This document shows, in pieces, positions 33,898 to 44,916 of a DNA stretch of 64,000 nt. The notes beneath the pieces are model-generated. The model saw nothing but the letters and a program-made list of their open reading frames with translations. It was not told the origin of the DNA and made no database searches. A program made the translations under genes and the position numbers. The first letter of the stretch is position 1. Each line of letters begins with the position of its first letter. This DNA is from an uncultured Bacteroidales bacterium (GTDB lineage Bacteria; Bacteroidota; Bacteroidia; Bacteroidales; Paludibacteraceae). The stretch covers positions 32,577 to 96,576 of the forward strand of contig CACZFM010000008.1 in assembly GCA_902780495.1 (NCBI GenBank), in the 5' to 3' direction.

Positions 33898-36762
33898 CTA
33901 TTGCAAATAGTGGATACAATCATTGTATAACATCTGGTTATCCTGCAAACTCTCCAACATGAAAGGCAGTACCAATATCTGATGGCCAAAGGCTATCCCC
34001 AAAGATATACCGCTGTCTGTGTACCAGCCCAAACGCTCTGCTCCGCGAACCGGCTCTATGCCATCGGGGGCTTCACATTCAATAATCTCTGCATTGGGTT
34101 GGGTATGAAGCGTATATTCCCGATTAGTGAAAGCAGGGTTAGTAATAGTTACTTCCCCACTATGGGATGCATTAGGGGCATGGAAGCGGTAGTGCAGTAC
34201 ACTTTCCGTAAACAGCATCGCTGCCTTACTTTGCATATTGGAGCCCACATACGATCCGCTTATCAGAACTTTTCCGCCTTGTGAGAGGATGGTGGAAAGT
34301 GTCTGTTGCATTGAGGTTGGTATGCAACCATCGGGGGATTGCTGTTTGCCGAGGATAAGGTCAAGTAAGTGGCAATCATCAAGTTGCTCCTCTGAAGAAA
34401 CACTTCGGCTGACATAACTATAACCAAGGGCTTTGAGCCATCTTCCGTGCAAAGAAATATAATTGAAGGTGTTTCCTTGAGTAATCCGGCGTGCGAAATC
34501 GTTATTGCAAAAGCCAAATCCGCAATCGTCATCATCTCGCCAAGGATGACTACGGTCAAAGTCAATCTGCTCGCCGATATAGGATATGTTTTCCTTGTAA
34601 GCAATGGCATGTCCGTGGGGAAGAATACCTCCCATCAAACTATCAACAGCTACCATGATGGGTGGTGCAACGCGGTGAAAGCCGTTCATAATGACGGCTA
34701 TCGGACTGGTGTCGTACGGTTGCAGGCAGGCTGACAATACCTCTGAAGGCAGACTTATGCCTCCTTCATTACCGGCGCATACCTGAAAGTCGTAATGTAT
34801 GCCACGTCGGACAGATAGCGTGATTGTTCCTCCGCTATCGGAAGCCGCTATGAATTGGCCATTATCCCAATCATGTCCTTCGGGACGGGTGTATAATACG
34901 TAGAATGAAGGACGGGCTGTGGCTTCGAGTGTATCTACGCGTTCCCGCCATGTGAGACGGATGCTATCTCCCGTTTTCTGTATGGCAAAAGCGTATGGCG
35001 GAAGCGGCTGTATGACATAAGGCGTGCCATCCTGTTGATGCAAAAAGCGTACGATAGCCTTGTAGATAGCGCGTGAAGCAACGAACTGGAAACGAGGGTC
35101 GAGTCCTAATTGCATATCGGCAAAGTTCTGATGGCTCAACAATTCCAGTAATGCACAGGGAACTTTCGGGTTGCGTGATTCGGAGTAAGAGGCGTTCTTT
35201 AGTGCTCTTCTTGTCCATGACGGGCAAAGTGTACGACGCACATCTTCTACCACTTGTGTTTGCATGAGGTCCGCCAAGTCACGGTTACACTGACGGCTAC
35301 CACCGGCCGGATAAGTGTCGTGCTTGTCATTATCACGGTCTGTGTAAATGGCAAGAGTGCCAATGATGTCGCTGTTCATCGTGTTTCCTGCATCGGAGTG
35401 CAGTGCCATACACAGGTTGACAGGTATTCCCAAACCGTTTTCATTCCGTAAGGCTTCACTTCCGCCGGCAAGATAATTCACCCAACGTCCGCGTGAGGCG
35501 AAGTCGTCGGTATAATCGTTTTGTCCTTTGGAGAAATTATATATGCTGTCAGGTATCCCGCTGTATTGCATGTAATAACGGGCACCTTCCATAAAGCGCG
35601 GATAACCGCTTGTGTGTCCATATTGTGTGGAATCGGTCCCGAATGGTTTGCGTGCTACACTGCCCATTCCGCCTCCGAACCGGACGGCATCAGCGGTAAC
35701 TATTTTCCCGCTTTCTTTGGGCGAAGAGAGCATCAAACGATTGGCCAGTGAGTCGGTGCCAAAGGCAAAGGTGCCGAGATAAATCCATGTGCCTCCTCCC
35801 ATAGTTTGATTCACCATAAAGCGTGTGGTGTCGCCTTGATGAATAAGGGTATATACGGCATGTTCTGTGGCGTGTGGGATGGATGCATAACTGACATAGA
35901 CCGCATAATCTCCTGCTACAGTGAAGTGTGGATAGTAACAGAGTGTGTCAGTGCCGGAACATGGTGCTTTCCGGTAATGCCCCATACGAAACGGGTTTTC
36001 TCCTTCGGAAAGCGGGCGAGGCGAATAGCCCCATCCGTTGCCCTGTTGTTCTTCCCAATTATCTGAATAGCCGGAAGGAATGGCATCTCTGTCATCGGCA
36101 ATGACTTCCTGTGTTTGGATGTCCCGTTCGCGCGGTTGAATGACGATGGCTCCGGCGTTCTCCAGCATCGGGACAAGAAAAGAGTGGGTGTATTGCGAGG
36201 TGAAGAGGTCTTCTACCGTTGTCCAAAGTCGTGCGCGCTGCCAACGCCAGCGATCTTCTTTCTGTTGATAGTACAGACCATGGCTGCCCCAAAGGGCGAT
36301 ATGTTTGCCGTCCAATCCCTGTGAGGCAGTAAACGGACGGGATATATTCGATACCAAAGGAGTGACAGGCTGCAGGCGATGGCGTTGCGAGAGAGGTCTG
36401 CCACGAAAGCGTGAAGTGATATAGGAGGAAAGGTCTTTGCCGTTGACCAGCAGTTCCACCCGATGTGTACTATCGCCCGCAACCCAGTAACTGATGCGCC
36501 GTTGTAGCGAGCGAACGTCTTGTTCGCTGAGAGAAACCCATGTAAGGATGTCATCTCTGGTGTAAACACTGATATGGTTATTCCGTTGCCGGATGTTGGA
36601 GACGGATATGGTTGCTTTTTGATCCAAGCAAGCATATTGACGAACAAAAGCATTGAGTGAGTCACCCAATGCCGAAGGCGTCAGGGCCTTTCCCATAAGG
36701 GAATACCCTAACGCCATCAGAATGAGAAGAAGCCGTCTTACTTGACTACTTTTGCGGGGCAC
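33898..36762 (-). CDS. Exported amidase-like protein with golvesin-type domain
   Basis: 954 residues beginning at GTG 36762, overlapping the gcvT stop by 25 bp; no better start precedes the signal segment [33 protein letters not shown] (about 150) and later [12 protein letters not shown] and [14 protein letters not shown] look like an N-acetylmuramoyl-L-alanine amidase (Amidase_3) core: the His, a second HSD and the Glu of ALLELLSH. Inserted within it is a golvesin C-terminal-like beta domain ([35 protein letters not shown]). An Fn3-like domain follows ([15 protein letters not shown]). Such proteins are often annotated xanthan lyase in Bacteroides. Its likely site of action is periplasmic or surface peptidoglycan. 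No sorting tail. Confidence 0.75.
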   Translation of the reverse strand: MPRKSSQVRRLLLILMALGYSLMGKALTPSALGDSLNAFVRQYACLDQKATISVSNIRQRNNHISVYTRDDILTWVSLSEQDVRSLQRRISYWVAGDSTHRVELLVNGKDLSSYITSRFRGRPLSQRHRLQPVTPLVSNISRPFTASQGLDGKHIALWGSHGLYYQQKEDRWRWQRARLWTTVEDLFTSQYTHSFLVPMLENAGAIVIQPRERDIQTQEVIADDRDAIPSGYSDNWEEQQGNGWGYSPRPLSEGENPFRMGHYRKAPCSGTDTLCYYPHFTVAGDYAVYVSYASIPHATEHAVYTLIHQGDTTRFMVNQTMGGGTWIYLGTFAFGTDSLANRLMLSSPKESGKIVTADAVRFGGGMGSVARKPFGTDSTQYGHTSGYPRFMEGARYYMQYSGIPDSIYNFSKGQNDYTDDFASRGRWVNYLAGGSEALRNENGLGIPVNLCMALHSDAGNTMNSDIIGTLAIYTDRDNDKHDTYPAGGSRQCNRDLADLMQTQVVEDVRRTLCPSWTRRALKNASYSESRNPKVPCALLELLSHQNFADMQLGLDPRFQFVASRAIYKAIVRFLHQQDGTPYVIQPLPPYAFAIQKTGDSIRLTWRERVDTLEATARPSFYVLYTRPEGHDWDNGQFIAASDSGGTITLSVRRGIHYDFQVCAGNEGGISLPSEVLSACLQPYDTSPIAVIMNGFHRVAPPIMVAVDSLMGGILPHGHAIAYKENISYIGEQIDFDRSHPWRDDDDCGFGFCNNDFARRITQGNTFNYISLHGRWLKALGYSYVSRSVSSEEQLDDCHLLDLILGKQQSPDGCIPTSMQQTLSTILSQGGKVLISGSYVGSNMQSKAAMLFTESVLHYRFHAPNASHSGEVTITNPAFTNREYTLHTQPNAEIIECEAPDGIEPVRGAERLGWYTDSGISLGIAFGHQILVLPFMLESLQDNQMLYNDCIHYLQ

Positions 36763-37817
36763 AGTTTTTCGCGTATCTTTACGTAGATAATCGTATCGGG
36801 GTTCTTGTAGTCTATCTTTACATATCCCATACCGATACCCTCTTTGGTGTTCGGCAGCATAATGCCGGAGGTCACGTTACCGATAACATTGCCTTCTGCA
36901 TCGCAAATTTCGTAGCCGTTACGCGGAATAGCGCGCTCTTGCATGATGAAATGAACGAGTTTGCGTTTCAGACCCTCGGTTTTCTGTTTGAGCAGATACT
37001 CTTTGTCGATAAAGTCTTTGGCATCGAATTTGGTAATCCATCCGAGTCCGGCTTCCAGTGGCGAGTGTTCGTCGTCAATATCATGTCCGTAGAGGCAGAA
37101 CCATTTCTCCAGACGCAGGCTGTCGCGTGCACCGAGGCCGATAGGAGCGAGATTGTACTCTTTTCCTACTTCGAAGAGTGCATCCCAAATCTGTTTGCCG
37201 TATTCTTTCGGGAAATAGAGCTCGAATCCACCTGCACCGGTATAACCCGTATTACTGAGGATAACGCCTTGTACGCCAGCAAAACTCCACTCACGGAAGC
37301 AATAGTAAGGAATGAGAGAAAGGTCGCAATCGGTGAGTTTCTGGAGCATTTCGGTGGCCTTCGGTCCTTGTACGGCGAGTTGTCCGTAACGGTCGCTGGC
37401 GTTCTCAAGTTGTACATTGAAACGCTCGGTGTTTTGTTTGTTCACCCATGCCCAGTCTTTGTCGATGTTTCCTGCATTGACAACGAGCAGGTATTTGGTG
37501 GTGCTGTACATGTAAACGATGAAGTCGTCCACGATACCGCCTTTACCGTTAGGGAAGCAGGTGTATTGGGCTTTACCGGCCTCAAGTTTGCTTACATCGT
37601 TGGTGGTGATGTACTGGAGGAATGCCAGGGCATTTTCTCCTTTCACCCAGAATTCTCCCATGTGGCTGACATCGAAGACTCCGACGCCCTCACGGACAAT
37701 CATGTGTTCGCGGTTAATACCGGTCGGGTACTGAATAGGCATGTTAAACCCGGCGAAATCTGCCATCTTTGCGCCCAGCGCAATGTGTGTGGCTGTGAAT
37801 GGTGTTTCTTTCAACAT
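36738..37817 (-). CDS. gcvT: Glycine cleavage system T protein (aminomethyltransferase)
   Basis: 359 residues, full length. The N-terminus [29 protein letters not shown] is diagnostic, with [15 protein letters not shown] (folate and Asp region), [23 protein letters not shown] and [20 protein letters not shown] (Arg binding folate). It transfers the aminomethyl carbon of the H protein lipoyl arm to tetrahydrofolate. No gcvH or gcvP is present in the window. It is 36 bp downstream of pepT on the same strand and overlaps the amidase gene start. Confidence 0.95.
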   Translation of the reverse strand: MLKETPFTATHIALGAKMADFAGFNMPIQYPTGINREHMIVREGVGVFDVSHMGEFWVKGENALAFLQYITTNDVSKLEAGKAQYTCFPNGKGGIVDDFIVYMYSTTKYLLVVNAGNIDKDWAWVNKQNTERFNVQLENASDRYGQLAVQGPKATEMLQKLTDCDLSLIPYYCFREWSFAGVQGVILSNTGYTGAGGFELYFPKEYGKQIWDALFEVGKEYNLAPIGLGARDSLRLEKWFCLYGHDIDDEHSPLEAGLGWITKFDAKDFIDKEYLLKQKTEGLKRKLVHFIMQERAIPRNGYEICDAEGNVIGNVTSGIMLPNTKEGIGMGYVKIDYKNPDTIIYVKIREKLCPAKVVK

Positions 37818-37853
37818 TGTTGTAGATGATTAGTATGATTGTTTATTGTTGTT

Positions 37854-39065
37854 TCAGGCTTTTTGCATCATGGTTACGATGAGTTGGCATGCCTTTTCCA
37901 TACTTTGGACAGGCAGATACTCAAAGCGACTGTGGAAGTTTTCTCCTCCTGCGAATATGTTGGGGCAGGGCAGTCCTTCAAAACTGAGTCGTGCTCCGTC
38001 AGTTCCGCCACGGATGGGTTGAACTTTCGGAGTGATGCCGATTTCTTTCATGGATTCTTCCACCAGCGTAACGATATGCATGACGGGTTCTACTTTTTCG
38101 CGCATGTTGTAGTATTGGTCACGCAGTTCGATGGTAACGGTGTCTTCGCCATATTTTTTGTTGATGGTTTGCACGATGTCTTGCATCTGTTTCTTGCGTG
38201 CCTCGAAACGTTGACGGTCATGGTCGCGTATGATATAGCTGATGGTTGTCTCTTCTACGCTGCCTTGAATGCCGGTGGCATGGAAGAAACCTTCGTATCC
38301 GCGTGTAGTGGCAGGTGTCTCACCGGCAGGAAGAAGGCTCATCAGTTCTTGCGCAATAAGGATGGAATTCTTCATCTTTTGGTAGCCATAGCCGGGGTGA
38401 ACGTTCACACCGTGTATATGCAACTTGCAGGCTGCTGCGTTGAAGTTCTCGTATTCCAGTTCACCAATGGCACCTCCGTCCATCGTATAAGCAAAGTCGC
38501 ATCCGAACTTCTTTACATCAAAGTGGTCGGCTCCTTCGCCTATCTCTTCGTCCGGTGTAAAGCCGAGACGGATTTTGCCGTGTTTGATTTCGGGGTGCTG
38601 AATGAGATATTCAACCGCCGTAACTATTTCGGCTATGCCGGCTTTGTCATCTGCGCCCAACAGCGTTGTGCCATCGGTAACGATGATATCCTGACCGGTA
38701 TAGTGTTTTATTTCGGGGTATTTGGCGGTCTCAAGCACAATCTGTTTGGCGTCATTGAGAACGATGTCCTGTCCGTCGTAGTTGCGTACAATGCGCGGAC
38801 GGATGTTCTCGCCGGATGCATCGGGGGCTGTGTCCATATGGGCAATCAAGCCGATGACAGGTTTCCCGTCGGTGTTGGCAGGCAGGGTGGCCATCAGATA
38901 GCCGTTGCCATCCAGTTCCACTTCTTCGAGTCCGAGACCGATAAGTTCTTCACGGAGATATTTGCCAAGTTCCAACTGGCGTGCAGTGGAAGGCGTAGTG
39001 TGCGTGTTTTCGTCCGAGGTGGTATGAAAACTGACGTACTTCAAAAATCTGTCTGTAATGTTCAT
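37854..39065 (-). CDS. pepT: Peptidase T (tripeptidase, M20B)
   Basis: Start at ATG 39065 ([20 protein letters not shown]); the upstream frame crosses the promoter. 403 residues. Zinc ligands and catalytic residues are in [41 protein letters not shown] (Glu pair), [18 protein letters not shown] and [17 protein letters not shown]. It removes the N-terminal residue of tripeptides in the cytoplasm. It is the first gene of a leftward operon pepT-gcvT-amidase-rlmD-subtilase, all with gaps below 40 bp, with its own promoter at 39095-39126. Confidence 0.95.
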   Translation of the reverse strand: MNITDRFLKYVSFHTTSDENTHTTPSTARQLELGKYLREELIGLGLEEVELDGNGYLMATLPANTDGKPVIGLIAHMDTAPDASGENIRPRIVRNYDGQDIVLNDAKQIVLETAKYPEIKHYTGQDIIVTDGTTLLGADDKAGIAEIVTAVEYLIQHPEIKHGKIRLGFTPDEEIGEGADHFDVKKFGCDFAYTMDGGAIGELEYENFNAAACKLHIHGVNVHPGYGYQKMKNSILIAQELMSLLPAGETPATTRGYEGFFHATGIQGSVEETTISYIIRDHDRQRFEARKKQMQDIVQTINKKYGEDTVTIELRDQYYNMREKVEPVMHIVTLVEESMKEIGITPKVQPIRGGTDGARLSFEGLPCPNIFAGGENFHSRFEYLPVQSMEKACQLIVTMMQKA

Positions 39066-39094
39066 GGTATGAATCGGTTTTTTCAAAAACGCCA

Positions 39095-39126
39095 CAAAGG
39101 TACTACTTTTTTCTGATATGTGCAAA
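39095..39126 (-). promoter_or_regulatory. Promoter of the pepT operon
   Basis: Minus strand TTTG (39123-39126), 20 nt, TACCTTTG (39095-39102). It lies between the DAHP synthase stop and pepT. Confidence 0.85.
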
Positions 39127-39144
39127 TTATTTTCTTCTTTTTTG

Positions 39145-40134
39145 TCACTTTTGCACCCGTACGCTCTCACGATGAATAGCTTCCATTATTTCTTGCACGC
39201 TTTTGGGCGATATATTGTGTTTTTCTGCCCATTCCGTTCTCCGTTCCAGTATTTGACTGAAACGCTGCGGCTGAAGCACTTCGAGCCCTGTCTGCCGTTT
39301 GTGGTTTCCGATGCGGCGGCTGATATCCATTCGTCGGAGGAGCGTGTCCCAGAGGGCATCATCCACTTCGTCCATTTCTTGGCGCAACCACTGCAGTTCT
39401 CTGTCACCATCGGCATGGGGTAGGTGTTGCAATTGTGCCGACAGGCTTTTCCATGCATCGGGTGGCAACTGCTGACGGCTGTCGCTGAGTGCCTGTGAGG
39501 GATGGGGATGCACTTCCACCATATAGCCATCGTAGCCCAACGCATGTGCCGCAAGGCAGCAATCGGGAACTAACTCACTGTCACCGGTCATATGAGAAGG
39601 GTCGAGCAACAACGGTATATCGGGACATTGTGTGCGAAGCGTGTGTGCCATGTGCCAGCACGGATGATGATTACAGCCGCGATGTATTGCACCGACGGGG
39701 ATTCCTGTCCGTTGCAGGCGATGGATGTTTCCCAACCAGAGTGTCGCATCATCGTTAACGGGATTTTTTACCCATATTGTTTCGGGGCGCGGCAAACCGC
39801 GTTGCACGGCTGCTGCGAGCGCGTCTGCCAGTGTCTGTACCTGAATGGGATTGGCGCATGTGCGTGCACCTATCCACAGATGGTTGATGCCCGATTGAAG
39901 GGCTTTTTCCACTTGTTCGGGGGTGGAAACTTCGGTCGCTACGGCAATACCGAACTCTTGGCGGATACGTGCCAGCCATTGCAGTCCCTCATCGCCAACG
40001 CCCTGAAATGAGTCGGGCGAGGTGCGGGGTTTCCATATTCCGGCACGGAGAATGCTTCCGTGAGGTATTGTTTGGGCACAGAGACGCAGTTGTTCTTCCG
40101 TTTCTGCGGCGCAGGGTCCGACAATCTGAATCAT
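39145..40134 (-). CDS. Bifunctional DAHP synthase / chorismate mutase
   Basis: 329 residues. The N-terminal part is type I-beta DAHP synthase: [91 protein letters not shown]. The C-terminal 85 residues are an AroQ-type chorismate mutase: [37 protein letters not shown] and the final helix. This fusion is typical of Bacteroidota. It starts aromatic amino-acid synthesis and also commits chorismate to prephenate. The stop of the lipoprotein gene is 2 bp upstream, so the two are one transcript from the 41108-41139 promoter. Confidence 0.92.
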   Translation of the reverse strand: MIQIVGPCAAETEEQLRLCAQTIPHGSILRAGIWKPRTSPDSFQGVGDEGLQWLARIRQEFGIAVATEVSTPEQVEKALQSGINHLWIGARTCANPIQVQTLADALAAAVQRGLPRPETIWVKNPVNDDATLWLGNIHRLQRTGIPVGAIHRGCNHHPCWHMAHTLRTQCPDIPLLLDPSHMTGDSELVPDCCLAAHALGYDGYMVEVHPHPSQALSDSRQQLPPDAWKSLSAQLQHLPHADGDRELQWLRQEMDEVDDALWDTLLRRMDISRRIGNHKRQTGLEVLQPQRFSQILERRTEWAEKHNISPKSVQEIMEAIHRESVRVQK

Positions 40135-40136
40135 AC

Positions 40137-41063
40137 TTACTTTTTATTGGGATTTGCTCTCACAGTACGAACCATACCAAGGCGCCAAGTAACAGACTGT
40201 GATAACATTCTGGGTGTATGTGTTGGGGAGAAGAACAGAAACCATCCGTATGGTCGTTTGCCTGCATCGCTGTCTGTCTTGGTATAGAGACAACCGGCAT
40301 CAACACCATCCGCACTATAGTTAACCACCACGGCTCCACCATTATCCAGCACATTATACGTGCCGGTATTATAAAGGGAAATGGAGTTGCCATTGGGACC
40401 TGTTACAGTATAGCCATCATCAGTAGGAGACCATGTGCATTTGCTCAATAGTTCTTGATATTGTTCTAAGGAAGGAAGCTCCTCACCATACTTTTCATAG
40501 GCCTCTGTCCAAGTAAAGAGCTGACTATCATCATCCGAATTGATTTTCGTAAAGTTATACCAAAGAGTACCGGATGGCAGGCCAAGGTCAATGAAATCTG
40601 CAGGCAAGATGTAGAATGGTTCCGAGGCCACTACATCACCGATAATATTGAGTTGCTCGTCAGTGTGGAACGCCAGGAGTACATATTCGATGTTACTCAA
40701 TAAAGTTATTGAAGCTGCGGGGTTAGCTGCATTATTGGTATATTTACCTTTCTGGATAAACCCACTTTTTTTTAGTGCAGAATAGGTTGGATGAACACCA
40801 CTTATGATGATGTTTACACACCCTTTCAAATCATTGGCATAATCAGTGGAATAAGCCTCGAGTTCCAGAACTGGGGTAAACAGATATAGGTACTCCGCCG
40901 TTTCATTCGCAGGAGTGATGGTGTAGTCACATCTCTTGTCAGTGATGTTGCTGATTTCGAAGGTGAAAGCCTTCGGTTCTGACGGTTCGTCCTTTTTGTT
41001 TTTGCATGATGCAGCACCAAATAGGATAAGTGCTGCCGCGATGATTGAAAAGAATTTATTCAT
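40137..41063 (-). CDS. Exported lipoprotein with FISUMP-like domain
   Basis: Start at ATG 41063 (MNKFFSIIAAALILFGAASC, lipobox Cys at 20; the upstream frame runs through the promoter). 308 residues. After a beta-rich N-terminal domain (residues 30-165), the sequence FIDLGLPSGTLWYNFTKIN then FTWTEAYEKYGEELPS matches the DLGLPSG-W pattern of the Fibrobacter-succinogenes major paralogous (FISUMP) domains common in Bacteroidales lipoproteins. It ends YGWFLFFSP...VRTVRANPNKK, the usual domain end. The role is unknown. It is placed before the DAHP synthase gene. Confidence 0.75.
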   Translation of the reverse strand: MNKFFSIIAAALILFGAASCKNKKDEPSEPKAFTFEISNITDKRCDYTITPANETAEYLYLFTPVLELEAYSTDYANDLKGCVNIIISGVHPTYSALKKSGFIQKGKYTNNAANPAASITLLSNIEYVLLAFHTDEQLNIIGDVVASEPFYILPADFIDLGLPSGTLWYNFTKINSDDDSQLFTWTEAYEKYGEELPSLEQYQELLSKCTWSPTDDGYTVTGPNGNSISLYNTGTYNVLDNGGAVVVNYSADGVDAGCLYTKTDSDAGKRPYGWFLFFSPTHTPRMLSQSVTWRLGMVRTVRANPNKK

Positions 41064-41107
41064 ATGGATGGTTATCTTTAGAGTTTCTATGTGGCCAAAT
41101 TTGGCTG

Positions 41108-41139
41108 CAAAGGTAGTGCTTTTTTTTCGAATATGCAAA
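41108..41139 (-). promoter_or_regulatory. Promoter of the lipoprotein and DAHP synthase genes
   Basis: Minus strand TTTG (41136-41139), 20 nt, TACCTTTG (41108-41115). Bases 41108-41167 match 5-64 at all but a few positions. Confidence 0.85.
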
Positions 41140-41211
41140 TAAAAACATGCAAAAGTCGCAGAAAGCTTGTTTTTATCATCTATAAACCACATAGCAATAC
41201 ACGTATAACCA

Positions 41212-41266
41212 TTGGGTTATTATTAGGTTATTATTGGGTGATTATTGAGTTATTATTAGGATATTT
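41212..41266. repeat. 11-bp tandem repeat array C, 5 copies of TTRGGTTATTA
   Basis: Units TTGGGTTATTA, TTAGGTTATTA, TTGGGTGATTA, TTGAGTTATTA, TTAGGATATTT; the consensus is the reverse complement of arrays A and B. It lies in the 381-bp gene-free stretch 41064-41444 between the divergent promoters of the lipoprotein and uvrB. The rest of that stretch holds the two promoters and two copies of ACTAGTCTAA (41318 and 41344). Confidence 0.95.
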
Positions 41267-41395
41267 AGCGGACGAAAAGCAGAGGAAAGCCTGCAGAAGG
41301 CTGGAAACAATAGTCCGACTAGTCTAACTAGAATACCAGTCTCACTAGTCTAATAATAAATCTCCGCAAAAAAATGAATTTTTTTGCACCAAACA

Positions 41396-41427
41396 TTTGG
41401 TTATCTCAAAAAAAAGCACTACCTTTG
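41396..41427 (+). promoter_or_regulatory. Promoter of uvrB
   Basis: TTTG (41396-41399), 20 nt with an A8 tract, TACCTTTG (41420-41427). The ATG is 17 bp after the -7 box, so the leader is only about 10-12 nt. No SOS-box-like palindrome is evident. Confidence 0.85.
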
Positions 41428-41444
41428 CACCCGATTTTGAAACA

Positions 41445-43487
41445 ATGCGGGACCAATTTGAACTGATATCGGACTACAAGCCGACGGGCGACCAGCCTGA
41501 GGCTATCCAAACCCTTGTGGACGGCGTGCGAAACGGTGCGCCCGCCCAAACATTGTTAGGCGTTACAGGCTCCGGTAAAACATTTACCATTGCCAATGTC
41601 ATCGCGCAACTGAACCGACCGACTCTTATCCTCAGTCACAATAAAACCCTTGCCGCCCAACTATATGCGGAGATGAAGGGCTTTTTCCCCAATAATGCGG
41701 TGGAGTATTTCGTGAGTTACTATGACTACTATCAGCCCGAAGCCTATATTCCTTCCACCGACACCTATATAGAAAAAGACCTGAGTATCAACGAGGAAAT
41801 CGACCGCCTTCGCCTGAGTGCCACCGCTGCTCTGCTTTCCGGCAGACGGGATGTGGTGGTTGTGTCATCGGTAAGTTGCCTGTATGGCATCGGTAGTCCG
41901 CAAGATTTCAGTGCAACCTGTCTGACCATAGAGCAAGGTAAGACCAAGCAGATGGATGAACTGCTGCGCGAACTGGTGGATGCCCAATATATCCGCAACG
42001 ACTTGGACCTCCAACGCGGCCGTTTCCGCGTGCGGGGCGATACGGTGGATATAAGTCTTGCGTATGTTGACCAAGTGGTGCGCGTAGAATTCTGGGGCGA
42101 TGAAGTGGACCGGATTGTGTTGTACGAACAGGGTATCGGTGACGGTCACCGCGAAGAAGAACTGGATCACATTAATATCTATCCGGCGACTATCTTCTGC
42201 ACCGCGCCCGAACGCATCGAACAGGCAATGCAACTCATCAAAAGTGACCTTGCTAAACAAGTGGCGTATTTCATCGAACAAGGCGAAGAACTATATGCCA
42301 AACGCATCGAAGAGAGGGTGAAATATGACCTGGAGATGATACAGGAGTTAGGCTATTGTTCGGGTGTGGAGAACTACAGCCGCTATTTTGACGGTCGTGC
42401 CGAAGGTACACCGCCATACTGCCTGTTGGATTATTTCCCGAAAGATATGCTTGTGGTGGTGGATGAAAGTCATGTCACGGTGCCCCAGATACATGCGATG
42501 TATGGCGGCGACAGGGCGCGCAAAGAGAATCTGGTGCGCTACGGATTCCGCCTTCCTGCCGCTAAAGACAACCGACCTCTGACCTTTGAGGAATGGGAAG
42601 AGAAAACAAGTCATGGAAACATCATCTACTTGAGTGCCACTCCCGCTGACTATGAGTTGGAAAAGAGCGATGGTATTGTTGTGGACCAAGTGATACGCCC
42701 CACCGGTCTGTTGGACCCGATAATAGATGTCCGTCCGACAAAGAACCAAGTAGATGATCTGATGGAAGAGATACAAAAGCGCGTGGAAAAAGATCAACGC
42801 GTGCTGGTGACAACGCTGACCAAACGCATGGCGGAAGAAATGGATGAATACTTGCGCCGATACGGGGTGCGTTCCGCCTATATCCATTCGGATGTGGATA
42901 CGATAGAACGCGTGAAGGTCATGGAAGACTTGCGAAAGGGACTTTATGATGTGCTGGTGGGAGTAAATCTGCTGCGCGAAGGATTGGACTTGCCGGAAGT
43001 AAGCCTTGTCGCCATTCTGGATGCGGACAAAGAAGGCTTCTTGCGTAACTACCGTTCACTGACCCAGACCATCGGCCGTGCTGCGCGGCATGTGGAGGGT
43101 TATGCCATCCTGTATGGCGACAAGATAACCGATTCGATGCAGCGAACCATCAATGAGACCAACCGTCGGCGCGAGAAACAACAGGCCTATAACAAAGCAC
43201 ACGGCATCACCCCTACCGCTGTGCGTAAACGGATGGAAAACAGTCCGTTGGCTTCCTTGTATCATAATGCGGAAGAAGAGAAAAAGAAACTGGAAGAAAG
43301 CATTCGCATAAGTTGGAAAAACGCGGCTTGGCAAAGTCTGAACCTGAAAGAACTGGAAAAAGCGATTCAGGAAAAACGCAAAGCCATGCTTGCTGCGGCC
43401 AAAGCATTGGATTTTGATAATGCTGCGTTGCTTCGCGATGAAATGCTGCTGATGGAAGACAAAGCACAAGCAATGAGAGGGGAGTAA
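41445..43487 (+). CDS. uvrB: Excinuclease ABC subunit B
   Basis: Start at ATG 41445 (MRDQFELISDYKPTGDQPEA). 680 residues, full length. Walker A is LLGVTGSGKTFTIAN; the beta-hairpin region is EYFVSYYDYYQPEAYIPSTDTYIEKD; the DEAD-like box is VVVDESHVT; the helicase C-terminal part includes LREGLDLPEVSLVAILDADKEG and TQTIGRAARHV. A UVR motif (ELEKAIQEKRKAMLAAAKALDFDNAALLRDEM region) binds UvrA/UvrC. It acts in nucleotide-excision repair as the damage-verifying helicase-like subunit. It is monocistronic or read through into the next gene, which has its own promoter. Confidence 0.97.
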   Translation: MRDQFELISDYKPTGDQPEAIQTLVDGVRNGAPAQTLLGVTGSGKTFTIANVIAQLNRPTLILSHNKTLAAQLYAEMKGFFPNNAVEYFVSYYDYYQPEAYIPSTDTYIEKDLSINEEIDRLRLSATAALLSGRRDVVVVSSVSCLYGIGSPQDFSATCLTIEQGKTKQMDELLRELVDAQYIRNDLDLQRGRFRVRGDTVDISLAYVDQVVRVEFWGDEVDRIVLYEQGIGDGHREEELDHINIYPATIFCTAPERIEQAMQLIKSDLAKQVAYFIEQGEELYAKRIEERVKYDLEMIQELGYCSGVENYSRYFDGRAEGTPPYCLLDYFPKDMLVVVDESHVTVPQIHAMYGGDRARKENLVRYGFRLPAAKDNRPLTFEEWEEKTSHGNIIYLSATPADYELEKSDGIVVDQVIRPTGLLDPIIDVRPTKNQVDDLMEEIQKRVEKDQRVLVTTLTKRMAEEMDEYLRRYGVRSAYIHSDVDTIERVKVMEDLRKGLYDVLVGVNLLREGLDLPEVSLVAILDADKEGFLRNYRSLTQTIGRAARHVEGYAILYGDKITDSMQRTINETNRRREKQQAYNKAHGITPTAVRKRMENSPLASLYHNAEEEKKKLEESIRISWKNAAWQSLNLKELEKAIQEKRKAMLAAAKALDFDNAALLRDEMLLMEDKAQAMRGE

Positions 43488-43508
43488 GGACAAAAAAACA
43501 CCAAAATA

Positions 43509-43540
43509 TTTGCACAATTCAAAAAAAAGCACTATCTTTG
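43509..43540 (+). promoter_or_regulatory. Promoter of the lipid kinase-to-SpoU operon
   Basis: TTTG (43509-43512), 20 nt with an A8 tract, TATCTTTG (43533-43540). Confidence 0.85.
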
Positions 43541-43566
43541 CAGCCGCATTTAGAGAAGTAGAAAAA

Positions 43567-44451
43567 ATGAAGAACATCGCCTTTATTATCAACCCTATTT
43601 CGGGTACGCAAAACAAACGTAAGTTACCCAAGACAATTGAACAACTGCTGGATAGAGAACAATGGCTCGCAAACATCGTATTCACCGAACGCGCCGGTCA
43701 TGCGACGGAACTGGCACGCCAATACGCCCGCATGGGATTTGATGCCGTAGTGGCAGTAGGCGGTGACGGTACGGTGAACGAAGTGGCAAGTGGCCTGAGG
43801 GATACGGAAACGGCACTGGGTATTATCCCGATGGGTAGCGGCAACGGATTTGCACGGCACATCGGCATCCCCATGCGCACCCAACGAGCGATAGAGATGT
43901 TGAACCATTCGGAAGTTATCAAAGCCGATTACGGACTTGCCGAAGACCATGTCTTTGTAACTACATGCGGAACAGGATTTGACGCCCTAATCGCTGACCG
44001 TTTCGCCCAAGCGGGTACACGAGGTTTCCAGACTTATATAAAGAAAGTGATACAAGATGCACTGACATATAAATCGGAGACCTACCGTATCATGGAAGGA
44101 GAAAAACTACTATTCGAGCATAAGGCCTTCCTACTGACATTTGCCAATGCCAACCAGTGGGGTAACGATGCGTTTATTGCTCCGAAGGCCAGTATACAGG
44201 ATGGCAAAATGGATATTTGCATGATGAGCAGCAATGCCTTATTGGCTGCCCCCAGCTTGGCGTTGCGCCTGTTCACCAAATCGATTGATAAGAGCCTCTT
44301 TATGGAGACCTTGCGGGCAAAGGATGTAATCTTGTATCGCGAACAGACTTCGCCGTTCCATATCGACGGAGACCCGGTGGATATGCCTCAAAATGTGCAC
44401 ATCCGAATAGTGGAAGATGGTTTGCGTGTGCTGGTGGAAAAACGATTCTAA
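43567..44451 (+). CDS. Diacylglycerol/lipid kinase (YegS/BmrU-like)
   Basis: Start at ATG 43567 ([19 protein letters not shown]). 294 residues. Diagnostic DAGK-catalytic motifs are NPISG (phosphate loop), [17 protein letters not shown] (GGDGT nucleotide motif) and [15 protein letters not shown]. The C-terminal beta-sandwich contains FHIDGDP, the usual family end. It phosphorylates diacylglycerol or a related lipid alcohol with ATP at the inner face of the membrane, probably recycling membrane lipids. It is the first gene of a ten-gene operon with mostly overlapping stop/start codons. Confidence 0.88.
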   Translation: MKNIAFIINPISGTQNKRKLPKTIEQLLDREQWLANIVFTERAGHATELARQYARMGFDAVVAVGGDGTVNEVASGLRDTETALGIIPMGSGNGFARHIGIPMRTQRAIEMLNHSEVIKADYGLAEDHVFVTTCGTGFDALIADRFAQAGTRGFQTYIKKVIQDALTYKSETYRIMEGEKLLFEHKAFLLTFANANQWGNDAFIAPKASIQDGKMDICMMSSNALLAAPSLALRLFTKSIDKSLFMETLRAKDVILYREQTSPFHIDGDPVDMPQNVHIRIVEDGLRVLVEKRF

Positions 44452-44453
44452 CG

Positions 44454-44897
44454 ATGAACAAGGTACGAGTAAAAATCGTAAACAAGAGCGGCAATCCGCT
44501 CCCTAAATACGAAAGCCAGCAAGCGGCAGGATTGGACTTGCGTAGCAATGTTGATGCGCCGGTAACACTACAACCGATGGAACGCCGCCTCATCCAGACA
44601 GGTTTGTATATCGAACTGCCGGATGGTTATGAGGCACAAGTGCGGCCTCGTAGCGGTTTGGCACTGAAACGCGGACTGACTGTGCTGAACAGCCCCGGCA
44701 CGATTGATGCCGACTACCGCGGTGAAATAGGCGTTATCCTTATTAATCTCAGTCAGGAAACACAGACCATAGAACCGGGTGAACGCATTGCGCAGATGGT
44801 AATTGCCCGCGCAGAGCAAGCCGAACTGACAGAAGTAGATGTGCTCGGCGAAACGGAACGTGGTGAGGGCGGATTTGGACATTCGGGACGACAATAA
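44454..44897 (+). CDS. dut: dUTP pyrophosphatase
   Basis: 147 residues, normal for the trimeric dUTPase. Five motifs in order: [35 protein letters not shown] (Asp/Tyr of the active site), ERIAQMVI and the C-terminal [12 protein letters not shown] arm that closes over the nucleotide. It converts dUTP to dUMP and pyrophosphate. The start is 2 bp after the lipid kinase stop. Confidence 0.96.
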   Translation: MNKVRVKIVNKSGNPLPKYESQQAAGLDLRSNVDAPVTLQPMERRLIQTGLYIELPDGYEAQVRPRSGLALKRGLTVLNSPGTIDADYRGEIGVILINLSQETQTIEPGERIAQMVIARAEQAELTEVDVLGETERGEGGFGHSGRQ

Positions 44898-44916
44898 AAA
44901 GACAGCAACAACGGAA

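Noticed and set aside
37839..39116. 425-codon plus-strand frame opposite pepT
   Set aside because: pepT is full length with all metal-site motifs. The opposite frame runs through pepT's promoter and shows no family feature.
41311..41354. Further 11-bp array built on ACTAGTCTAA
   Set aside because: The repeated words are 9, 17 and 26 bp apart, not multiples of 11, so it does not belong with the arrays.
41397..41444. Longer N-terminus for UvrB
   Set aside because: The extra codons overlap the -33 and -7 boxes; homologous proteins begin at the FELxSxYxPTGDQP segment.
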